Positions 1-7,148 of a stretch of DNA of 64,000 nucleotides are shown one piece after another. Where the stretch lies: positions 1 to 64,000 of the forward strand of contig CACEDU010000005.1 of the NCBI GenBank assembly GCA_902558435.1, read 5' to 3'. The stretch is from an uncultured Pelagibacteraceae bacterium (GTDB lineage: Bacteria; Pseudomonadota; Alphaproteobacteria; Pelagibacterales; Pelagibacteraceae). How positions within the stretch are numbered: position 1 is the first letter of the stretch; each line of letters begins with the position of its first letter. The notes below the pieces were generated by a model. That model was not told the DNA's origin. It ran no database searches and saw only the letters and a program-made list of their open reading frames with translations. A program made the position numbers and the translations under genes.

Positions 1-446
1 TGTCCTTTATAAACAACTTCTGGATCAAATTTTTTATTTTCTTCTTCAAATTTCATTTCGACTTTTCGACCATTCTCAATTTTTCCCATTGGAACCGATC
101 TATAAAAGCAAGATCTATAACCAACATGGCAACTAGCTCCGTCACCAATATCAACAGTAATCCATACCGCATCTTGATCGTCATCAATTCTTATTTCTTT
201 TACTTTTTGAGTAAATCCACTTGTTTTTCCTTTATGCCAAATCGCTTTTCTAGATCTACTCCAGTAATGAGCTTCTTTTGTTTCAATAGTCATTTTTAAT
301 GCTTCAACATTCATATACCCATGCATTAGAATTTCTTTAGTTTTACTGCATGTAGTAATCACAGGAATTAAACCATCATTATCAAATTTTGGCGATAATA
401 GGTTACCTTCCTCTATATCAGCGACATTTTCTCTTTTTTTAAACAT
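1..446 (-). CDS. hisI: Phosphoribosyl-AMP cyclohydrolase, 3' end outside window
   Basis: Reading leftward from the ATG at 446 there is an open frame of 148 codons that leaves the window without a stop. It catalyses the hydrolytic ring opening of phosphoribosyl-AMP in histidine biosynthesis in the cytoplasm. Family signatures visible: MHGYMNVEALKMT and HYWSRSRKAIWHKG near the middle, then DDQDAVWITVD and the zinc-binding CHVGYRSCFYR. The last residues read FDPEVVYKG, which resembles the usual C-terminus, so only a few codons are probably missing. It is divergent from folE across about 80 bp of AT-rich DNA. No fused HisE domain is visible in the part seen. Confidence 0.93.
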   Translation of the reverse strand, partial: MFKKRENVADIEEGNLLSPKFDNDGLIPVITTCSKTKEILMHGYMNVEALKMTIETKEAHYWSRSRKAIWHKGKTSGFTQKVKEIRIDDDQDAVWITVDIGDGASCHVGYRSCFYRSVPMGKIENGRKVEMKFEEENKKFDPEVVYKG

Positions 447-526
447 ATATAATCCGCATTATCTAGCATATTAATGAATATATTAAATATTTTAAATTTG
501 ACGATTTATATATATAAAAACCCTTC

Positions 527-1129
527 ATGAAATTAGTAAAAAATGAAAATAACAAAAAGCCCGAAAGCGTTTCCGATGAGGAGGCTAGAGAGGCATTTAT
601 TAAAATTTTAAGATGGATAGGAGAGGACCCTACTAGAGAGGGTTTACTAGAAACTCCTAAAAGAGTAACAAAAGCGTTTAAAGAATATTTTAAAGGCTAC
701 CAAGAAGATCCAAAAGAAATCTTAAGTAAAACATTTGGAGATGTAGAAGGATATAGTGATATGGTAGTTCAAAAAAACATATCTGTTCAAAGTCATTGTG
801 AACATCATATGGCTCCGATTATTGGTATTGCTCACGTTGCTTATATTCCAAATGAGAGAGTTGTAGGTTTGAGTAAAATTGCACGAGTTGTTGAAGTATT
901 TTCTAAAAGACTTCAAACTCAAGAAAGGTTAACAGTACAAATTGCAAATACATTGATGGAGTCGTTAGATGCAAAAGGTGTTGCTGTAACAATAGATTCA
1001 ACTCACCAGTGTATGACTATGAGAGGTATAAAAAAAGAACAAGCTACAACAGTTACTAACTTTTATCTGGGTCAATTTAAAGATGATCTTAGCTATCAAA
1101 ATAGATATTTGAGATTTATAGCAAAATAG
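527..1129 (+). CDS. folE: GTP cyclohydrolase I
   Basis: The 200-residue protein is full length for the family. It converts GTP to 7,8-dihydroneopterin triphosphate, the first step to tetrahydrofolate or pterins. Zinc ligands are visible as Cys91 and His94 in CEHHMAPIIG and Cys162 in HQCMTMRG. The GLSKIARVVEVFSKRLQTQE block is typical of the type IA enzyme. The start is the ATG at 527, 80 bp from the divergent hisI start. No ribosome binding site is obvious, which is common in this genome. acuI starts 14 bp after its stop, so the two are probably co-transcribed without a clear functional link. Confidence 0.97.
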   Translation: MKLVKNENNKKPESVSDEEAREAFIKILRWIGEDPTREGLLETPKRVTKAFKEYFKGYQEDPKEILSKTFGDVEGYSDMVVQKNISVQSHCEHHMAPIIGIAHVAYIPNERVVGLSKIARVVEVFSKRLQTQERLTVQIANTLMESLDAKGVAVTIDSTHQCMTMRGIKKEQATTVTNFYLGQFKDDLSYQNRYLRFIAK

Positions 1130-1143
1130 AGTTTAATTAAAAA

Positions 1144-2145
1144 ATGCCTGATACTTTTAAAGCCTTGGTTATCAACCAAGAGGGAGAAAAGTTCACTAGA
1201 GCAGTTAGTGATTTAAATTTAGATTTTCTAAAAGACGGTGATGTCTTAGTAAAGGTAGATTACTCTGATTTAAATTATAAAGATGCTTTAATTTTAAAAA
1301 ATGGTGCAAAGTTAGTTAAAGAGTTTCCTAGAATTCCTGGGATTGATTTTTCTGGATCAGTTAGCGAGAGTAAATCAGATGAATTTGAAGTTGGAGATGA
1401 AGTAATTCTTACTGGTTGTAGAGTTGGTGAATTATTTCACGGTGGATTTTCACAATACGCAAGAGTTAAAGCAGAACATCTAATAAAAAGACCAACAAAT
1501 CTAAATAGCAAACATGCAATGATGATGGGAACTGCTGGCTTAACAGCAATGTTATGTGCCTTTGCCGTAAAAGCTAAGGAGGAGTTATTTTTACAAAGCA
1601 AAGTTAACGATGTACTTGTAACCGGATCTACCGGAGGTGTTGGAATGGTTGCAGTAATGGTATTATCTAAAATGGGTTGCAATGTAACTGCATTGACAGG
1701 AAAACCAGATAAAGCAGAATATTTGAGAGAATTAGGCGCAAAAAACGTTATAGATCGTAAAGAATTTGAGGGTGAAGCCAGTTTAATTGGAAAAGGTACT
1801 TGGGATGGCGTTGTAGATACCGTTGGTGGAAATATTTTAGCAAATGCAATTTCTCAAACTAGATTAAAAGGAATAGTAGCAATTTGTGGTAACGCAAGTA
1901 GCAATAAATTAAATACCTCTGTTGTGCCTTTTTTTCTAAGAGCAGTAAAATTATGGGGCATCGACTCAGTAAATATTAGTAATAAAAGAAAAGAGTTTGT
2001 TTGGGGCGAAGTTCCCAAGTATATAGATTTCAATATTTTGGAAAAATCAATCAAAACTGTGGGTTTGAATGAACTTTTAGATGTTTTTCCTGAAATGTTA
2101 GAAGGAAAATTAAAAAATAGAATATTAGTTGATGTAAATAAATAA
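1144..2145 (+). CDS. acuI: Acrylyl-CoA reductase / YhdH-type oxidoreductase
   Basis: The 333-residue zinc-independent medium-chain dehydrogenase/reductase belongs to the AcuI/YhdH family, shown by the N-terminal DYSDLNYKDALILKNG, the PGIDFSG motif and the nucleotide-binding VTGSTGGVGMVAV near residue 160. Known members reduce acryloyl-CoA to propionyl-CoA with NADPH, which detoxifies acrylate formed from dimethylsulfoniopropionate in marine bacteria. No DMSP lyase or demethylase is nearby, so the DMSP link rests on the family only. The stop overlaps the start of the LysR gene by one base (TAATG), so translation of the two is probably coupled. Confidence 0.88.
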   Translation: MPDTFKALVINQEGEKFTRAVSDLNLDFLKDGDVLVKVDYSDLNYKDALILKNGAKLVKEFPRIPGIDFSGSVSESKSDEFEVGDEVILTGCRVGELFHGGFSQYARVKAEHLIKRPTNLNSKHAMMMGTAGLTAMLCAFAVKAKEELFLQSKVNDVLVTGSTGGVGMVAVMVLSKMGCNVTALTGKPDKAEYLRELGAKNVIDRKEFEGEASLIGKGTWDGVVDTVGGNILANAISQTRLKGIVAICGNASSNKLNTSVVPFFLRAVKLWGIDSVNISNKRKEFVWGEVPKYIDFNILEKSIKTVGLNELLDVFPEMLEGKLKNRILVDVNK

Positions 2146-3035
2146 TGGATTGGGATAAATTAAAAATTTTTCATGCAGTAGCTGAAGCAGGTAGTTTCAC
2201 CAGTGCTACAGTTATACTTAATCTAAGTCAGTCTGCTATAAGCAGACAAATTCAGTCACTAGAAGAAGATTTGAAAGTAAAATTATTTGAGAGACATGCT
2301 AGAGGCTTAACTTTAACTGAAAATGGAGAATACGTTTACAAAACAGCTCATGAGGTAATAAGTAAACTTAAAGAGGTTGAAACAACATTAGGGGACCAAA
2401 AACATAAACCAACAGGAAAATTGACTATTACTACTGTAAGAAGTTTTGGCACTCACTGGTTAACACCAAGGATTCAAGAATTTATGCAATTAAATCCAGA
2501 AATTGAAATAGAATTAATTTTTGACGATAAAGAATTAGATCTAAGTACTAGACAAGCTGATATTGGCATTTTTATGAGAAGACCTAAACAATTAAATTAT
2601 ATTCAAAGAAAATTGATGGATATTAATTACCATATTTATGGGTCTACTAAATATTTAGAAAAATATGGAATACCAAAAACAATAAATGATTTAAGCAAAC
2701 ACAAATTTATATCTTTTGGAAGAGGTGCACCGTCTCCTGTTTTTAACCCTGATTGGGCATTAAAATTAGGAGTGAAGGACAATAAAAAAAGAAAAACTGT
2801 TATGAAGGTAAATAGTGTGATGGGATTATTGCTAGCAGTTGAAAGTGGAGTAGGTCTTGCTGCTTTGCCTGATTATTTGGTATCATTATCAAGAAATGTA
2901 ATTAAAGTTTTACCTAACGTCGAAGGCCCAATTACGGAAGCACATTTCGTTTTTCCAGAATCTCTTAAAAACGTGGCTAGAGTTACAACCTTCAGAAATT
3001 TTCTTTATAGTAAAATTTCTGAGTTTAAGTCTTAA
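2145..3035 (+). CDS. LysR-family transcriptional regulator
   Basis: The 296-residue protein has a winged helix-turn-helix at residues 1-60 (FHAVAEAGSFTSATVILNLS, then QSAISRQIQSLEEDLKVKLF) followed by a periplasmic-binding-like effector domain from about residue 90. It is a DNA-binding transcription factor expected to respond to a small ligand. It overlaps acuI by one base. LysR genes often control the gene they are next to, but here the two lie in the same direction, so classic divergent autoregulation is not available. The ligand cannot be told from the sequence. Confidence 0.92.
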   Translation: MDWDKLKIFHAVAEAGSFTSATVILNLSQSAISRQIQSLEEDLKVKLFERHARGLTLTENGEYVYKTAHEVISKLKEVETTLGDQKHKPTGKLTITTVRSFGTHWLTPRIQEFMQLNPEIEIELIFDDKELDLSTRQADIGIFMRRPKQLNYIQRKLMDINYHIYGSTKYLEKYGIPKTINDLSKHKFISFGRGAPSPVFNPDWALKLGVKDNKKRKTVMKVNSVMGLLLAVESGVGLAALPDYLVSLSRNVIKVLPNVEGPITEAHFVFPESLKNVARVTTFRNFLYSKISEFKS

Positions 3036-3080
3036 AAACACTAAAAATCACATAAATTATATGTGCGACACTATTGAGAT

Positions 3081-3095
3081 TGATAATCATTATCA
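3081..3095. promoter_or_regulatory. Fur-type operator upstream of the iron-binding protein gene
   Basis: The stretch TGATAATCATTATCA is a perfect inverted repeat of 7-1-7. It matches the Fur-box core (GATAAT, one base, ATTATC). It lies 57 bp before the ATG of the ferric-iron binding protein gene, where a repressor would block transcription. Iron-responsive repression by Fur is inferred from the motif and the gene it precedes. No fur gene is in the window. Confidence 0.8.
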
Positions 3096-3152
3096 TTGCG
3101 AATAGTTCTCAAAATCATTATAAATACATTAACAATTAACATATAGAGATAA

Positions 3153-4181
3153 ATGAAAAAAATATCAATTTCAGCATTAATTCTATCATTATTTGTTTCA
3201 ACTTTTGCTAAAGCAAATGAAGTGAATATATTCAATGCTAGACACTATAAAGCTGACGCAGAACTTTATAGCAAATTTACTGCAGCAACTGGAATTAAAG
3301 TAAATTTAATTAATGGTAAAGCTGGAGCTTTAGAGAAAAGAATGATCGAGGAAGGTGCAGACTCAGCTGCCGATCTTTACATCACAGCAGATGCAGGAAG
3401 ATGTGGTGCTTTTAAAGCAAAAGGTATGACGCAAGCAGGACTTGTTTCACCAACTATCAAATCTTCAGTTCCAAAAAACTTTAGAACAACTCACTGGGTT
3501 GGCGTAGCTAAGAGAGCTAGAATAGTCTATTACGCTCCAGAAAGAGTAAGTGGAGCAGAATTATCTGGACTAACTTATGAAAGTCTGGCTGATCCTAAAT
3601 GGAAAGGTAGAATTGCAATAAGAGCATCTAGCAATATTTACAATAAATCTTTAGTAGCATCATTAGTAAAAAATAATGGAAAAAAAGCTGCTAGAGAGTG
3701 GGCAAAAGGTGTTGTTGCCAATATGGCAAGAGATCCTAAAGGAAATGACAGAGCTCAGATTATGGCAGTTGCCGCAGGAGAAGCAGACATTGCAGTTGCA
3801 AACACATACTATTTAGCTTTGATGTTATCCGGGAACAAAGGTGCAGAACAACAAGCAGCAGCTAGAAAAGTAAAGGCATTTTTCCCTAATCAAAATGATA
3901 GAGGAACACATATGAATATTAGTTGTGCTGCTCTAGTTAAAGGTGCTCCAAATAAAGCTAATGCAATTGCACTTGTAGATTATTTGTTATCACCAGAAGC
4001 ACAAGAACATTTCACTAATAATACTTTTGAGTTTCCGATGATTGCAGGTGTTTCACCAAACCCGTTAGTAGTAAACAACTTAGGTTTAGATTTTAAACAA
4101 GATTTTACCACAAGCGTTGCTAGTTATGGAGTTAAGCAAGCGGATGCATTAGAAGTAATGACAGCTGCAGGTTGGAAATAA
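3153..4181 (+). CDS. fbpA: Fe(III) ABC transporter, periplasmic binding protein
   Basis: The 342-residue protein starts with a signal peptide (residues 1 to about 21, ending in AKA). It belongs to the FbpA/FutA/IdiA class that binds ferric iron in the periplasm. NARHYKADAELYSKF near residue 28 and the paired Tyr219-Tyr220 in ANTYYLAL are the expected iron-ligand region. It is the first gene of an operon controlled by a Fur-type operator at 3081. A small Cys-rich ORF and a terminator-like hairpin separate it from the permease gene, an arrangement that would keep binding protein in excess over membrane subunits. Confidence 0.94.
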   Translation: MKKISISALILSLFVSTFAKANEVNIFNARHYKADAELYSKFTAATGIKVNLINGKAGALEKRMIEEGADSAADLYITADAGRCGAFKAKGMTQAGLVSPTIKSSVPKNFRTTHWVGVAKRARIVYYAPERVSGAELSGLTYESLADPKWKGRIAIRASSNIYNKSLVASLVKNNGKKAAREWAKGVVANMARDPKGNDRAQIMAVAAGEADIAVANTYYLALMLSGNKGAEQQAAARKVKAFFPNQNDRGTHMNISCAALVKGAPNKANAIALVDYLLSPEAQEHFTNNTFEFPMIAGVSPNPLVVNNLGLDFKQDFTTSVASYGVKQADALEVMTAAGWK

Positions 4182-4204
4182 CATTGAGGACTAAAAAAAA
4201 ATTT

Positions 4205-4309
4205 ATGTCTGATGTTAATTACAATAAATCAGTCAAGCCATGTATCCCATGTGCTGAGGAGTGTAAAAAAATTAACAAAAGAATAATAAAAGAAAGTTAT
4301 CAGAGATAA
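4205..4309 (+). CDS. Putative 34-residue Cys-rich protein in the iron operon
   Basis: A short open frame begins at ATG 4205 and ends at TAA 4309, between the iron-binding protein and permease genes. A GAGGA sequence at 4186-4190 could serve as ribosome binding site, though its 14-base spacing is long. The product is small and basic, with KPCIPCAEECKK giving Cys13, Cys16 and Cys20 (C-x2-C-x3-C), a spacing that could hold a metal ion. There is no signal peptide or membrane segment, so it would be cytoplasmic. I do not recognise a family. It could be a chance ORF. Its position, Cys pattern and possible SD are the only support. Confidence 0.45.
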   Translation: MSDVNYNKSVKPCIPCAEECKKINKRIIKESYQR

Positions 4310-4364
4310 ATACTAAAGATTTTCCGCACATTCTAAAAGTATTCAATATCTGACCTTTTTTAAT

Positions 4365-4397
4365 AAAAGTGCCTATGTATCTTTCGTAGGCACTTTT
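4365..4397 (+). terminator. Terminator-like hairpin between iron SBP and permease
   Basis: AAAAGTGCCTA at 4365-4375 pairs exactly with TAGGCACTTTT at 4387-4397, an 11-bp stem with an 11-base loop and a T run inside the 3' arm. It lies 48 bp before the permease start, so it probably acts as a partial terminator or as a 3' stabiliser of the upstream mRNA. Confidence 0.8.
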
Positions 4398-4444
4398 AAA
4401 TTATTAAATTGAGACTATATTTAAAATTAAATTAAATTACTCTT

Positions 4445-6073
4445 ATGAATTCAAACAAACTTAATATATGGTTTCTAAGCTCTTTATTAGTTTCATTACT
4501 TGTTATTATTCCAATTATAACCGTTTCAATTAGTTTTTTTGAAGAAACCTCTCGATATTTTGAAATTTTAAAATCCACTTTTCTATTTGAGTATATTCTT
4601 AATTCTTTATTGCTTTTGATTGGTGTTTTAATTTTAACTTTTATCTTGGGAGTAGGAGCATCATATTTAGTATCGTTTTATGAATTTCTTGGAGTTAATT
4701 TTTTTAAATGGGCTTTAATTTTATCTTTTGCAATTCCACCTTATATATATGCATATTCGTTATTTGCCTTCTTTGATAATTACGGAACAGCATTTACAAT
4801 ATTAAAGACCTTATTTGGTGAAGGCGAATTTAATCAACATATACCAAAATTTGACGGTATGTTTGGATTAATTTTATCAATTTCATTTTCACTTTACGCT
4901 TATGTTTACATATTAGGAAGATCTTCATTTTTATATCAATCACAAAACTTAATTGAACTTGGAAAAAACTTAGGTTTTTCCAAATTTAAATCTTTTTTTT
5001 TTATTATATTACCTGCTTCACGACCCGCAATTGTTGCAGGTCTATCTTTAGTTGCAATGGAAACATTGGCAGAATTTGGAGCTGTTGACTTTTTTTCAAT
5101 TAATACTCTTACAACAGGTATTTATAATGCATGGATAACATTTGATGATTTAGCTTTTGCAAATAGAATATCTTTTTTTCTACTATTATTCATATTTATT
5201 TTATTTTTAACAGAAAAACTATCTAGAAAAAAAGCAAAATATCATTTGGACTCTAGAGGTGGATTTAAACAAAAAGAAAAAATAAAACTCTCAGGTATAA
5301 ATTCTTTTTTTGCTTTCTTGTTTTGTTTTCTATTATTTTTTTTTAGTTTTTTATTTCCATTAAGTCAAATGGTCTATTGGACAATTATATTTCCAGAAAA
5401 CTTTTTTGATGTAAATGTAATGAACCTTTTATTAAATACTTTATATTTAGTGACACTATCCAGTATTGTTTTAATATTTTTTGCATTGCTTTCAAATTAT
5501 GGTAACCGTGTTTCAAAAAATAAAACTCTTAATTTTTTATCGACACTATCAATATCAGGATATGCAATACCAGGTGTAATATTAGCTGTAGCCTTTATAA
5601 CTTTTATTGCATGGTTTGATAATAATATAATTAAATCTCTTGGTTTTTTATCTATTAAAAAAATATTTATTGGGTCAATCTTAGGATTAATAATTGTTTA
5701 TTTCATTCGTTTTTATTCATTAGCATTTAATGGGATTAAATCTGGTTATGAAAAAATAAATTTTTCAGTTGATGAAAGTGCCTATCTACTTGGTTATTCA
5801 AAAAGAAAGACTTTTTTTAATATCCACATTCCATATTTAAGAAATTCACTTTTATTTGTAATTATACTAATTTCGCTAGAGATAATTAGAGAATTACCAA
5901 TTACCTTAGTTTTAAGACCTTTTAATTTTGAAACATTTGCAACAACAGCATATATTTCTGCATCCGAGGACATGCTTGAGGCAGCAGCAGTACCATCATT
6001 ATTTTTAATTTTAATTGCAGCTTTTTTTATTACAATATCTTCTAAGTATATTTTAAAAGATAATAATGAGTAA
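4445..6073 (+). CDS. fbpB: Fe(III) ABC transporter permease, two fused halves
   Basis: The 542-residue integral membrane protein has about twelve hydrophobic segments in two homologous halves, as in FbpB/SfuB. Each half carries an EAA-type loop that docks the ATPase: LGKNLGFSKFKSFFFIILP near residue 178 and LLGYSKRKTFFNIHIP near residue 455. It forms the inner-membrane channel for ferric iron delivered by the upstream binding protein. The last 8 bases overlap the start of the ATPase gene, which argues for coupled translation. Base composition is very AT-rich, as usual for a hydrophobic protein in this genome. Confidence 0.93.
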   Translation: MNSNKLNIWFLSSLLVSLLVIIPIITVSISFFEETSRYFEILKSTFLFEYILNSLLLLIGVLILTFILGVGASYLVSFYEFLGVNFFKWALILSFAIPPYIYAYSLFAFFDNYGTAFTILKTLFGEGEFNQHIPKFDGMFGLILSISFSLYAYVYILGRSSFLYQSQNLIELGKNLGFSKFKSFFFIILPASRPAIVAGLSLVAMETLAEFGAVDFFSINTLTTGIYNAWITFDDLAFANRISFFLLLFIFILFLTEKLSRKKAKYHLDSRGGFKQKEKIKLSGINSFFAFLFCFLLFFFSFLFPLSQMVYWTIIFPENFFDVNVMNLLLNTLYLVTLSSIVLIFFALLSNYGNRVSKNKTLNFLSTLSISGYAIPGVILAVAFITFIAWFDNNIIKSLGFLSIKKIFIGSILGLIIVYFIRFYSLAFNGIKSGYEKINFSVDESAYLLGYSKRKTFFNIHIPYLRNSLLFVIILISLEIIRELPITLVLRPFNFETFATTAYISASEDMLEAAAVPSLFLILIAAFFITISSKYILKDNNE

Positions 6074-7124
6074 AAATTTTTTAGAAATTAAAAATGTTGA
6101 CTTTATAGTTAGTGGTCAAACCAAAGTAAAAAACGTCTCTTTTTCAATTCAAAATGAAGGCGATATAATTTGTCTATTAGGGCCATCTGGAATAGGAAAA
6201 ACAACAATTTTAAGAACTATTGCTGGCTTAGAGAAGATCGTTAATGGATCAATAACAATAAATAATAAGTTAATGTCCTCAAAAAACAAACATGTTGAAC
6301 CAGAGGACCGAAATATATCACTTGCTTTTCAAGAAAATAGTTTATTTCCTCACTATAACGTAGAAAAAAATATTTTAATTGGTACTGAAAAAAAAAGTAA
6401 AAAGAAAAAGAAAATAAATCCAAAAGAAATAATTAGTTTTTTAAACCTAAAAAAAATATTAAATAAATATCCTCATGAAATAAGTGCTGGAGAAGCTCAG
6501 AGAGCATCGCTTGCAAGATCATTAGTTTCTAATCCAGATTTACTTCTTCTAGATGAACCACTTTCAAATGTTGATCAAAGTTTTAAAGAAGAAATTCAAG
6601 TTGAGTTAAAACAATTATTAAGCAAATCTAAAATAACAACTATTATTGTAACACATGACTCATATGAAGCTTTTTATTTGGGAAGCAAGTGCGGAATTAT
6701 TTTAAATAAACAACTTAAACAATTTGACGACCCATACAATGTTTATCATTTTCCAAATTCAATTGAGGTTGTAAATTTTTTAAATAGAGGAATTTTAATT
6801 CCAGCAAAAGTAACAAGTGAGAATAGTTTAGAAAATAAAGATCTAGGAACAATCCAAGGCAATTTTGTAAAACATTACCCTAATGGATCTGATGTTAAAC
6901 TTTTATTGCAACCTGAAGATCTAGAGCATGATGACAAAAGTAATTTAAAGTTGGAAGTAGTTGATCGAAAATTCAGAGGAACAAATTTTATCTACACCCT
7001 TAAAACTGAAAGTAATTTACAAATTCCTGTATTCGTACATTCTCATCATATTCATCAACATGAGATAGATGAAAAATTTGGTATTAAAAGACCAATTCAT
7101 ATTGACCACATTGTCTGTTTTTAA
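6066..7124 (+). CDS. fbpC: Fe(III) ABC transporter ATP-binding protein
   Basis: The 352-residue ATPase has Walker A GPSGIGKTT near residue 39, the Walker B LLLLDEPLSNVD near residue 160 and the switch His in IIVTHD. A C-terminal TOBE-like regulatory domain follows from about residue 230. The ABC signature reads ISAGEAQRASLARSL, where the usual LSGGQ is changed at Leu and the second Gly. A lysine-rich insertion (KKSKKKKKINPKE) sits in the helical domain. It would drive iron import with the upstream permease, whose gene it overlaps by 8 bases. The next gene follows within 25 bp on the same strand. Confidence 0.92.
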   Translation: MSKNFLEIKNVDFIVSGQTKVKNVSFSIQNEGDIICLLGPSGIGKTTILRTIAGLEKIVNGSITINNKLMSSKNKHVEPEDRNISLAFQENSLFPHYNVEKNILIGTEKKSKKKKKINPKEIISFLNLKKILNKYPHEISAGEAQRASLARSLVSNPDLLLLDEPLSNVDQSFKEEIQVELKQLLSKSKITTIIVTHDSYEAFYLGSKCGIILNKQLKQFDDPYNVYHFPNSIEVVNFLNRGILIPAKVTSENSLENKDLGTIQGNFVKHYPNGSDVKLLLQPEDLEHDDKSNLKLEVVDRKFRGTNFIYTLKTESNLQIPVFVHSHHIHQHEIDEKFGIKRPIHIDHIVCF

Positions 7125-7148
7125 TTATTATTGTACGTTAATAAATCC

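Noticed and set aside
3049..3065. Short hairpin CACATA-AATTA-TATGTG after the LysR gene
   Set aside because: Only 6 bp of AT-rich stem with no T run after it; too weak to call a terminator.
7125..7148. Possible glycine riboswitch ahead of the GcvT-domain protein
   Set aside because: Only 24 bp separate the genes; there is no room for the aptamer.
7131..7148. TTG start for the dimethylglycine-dehydrogenase-like gene
   Set aside because: Adds six residues without family match; the ATG at 7149 fits better.
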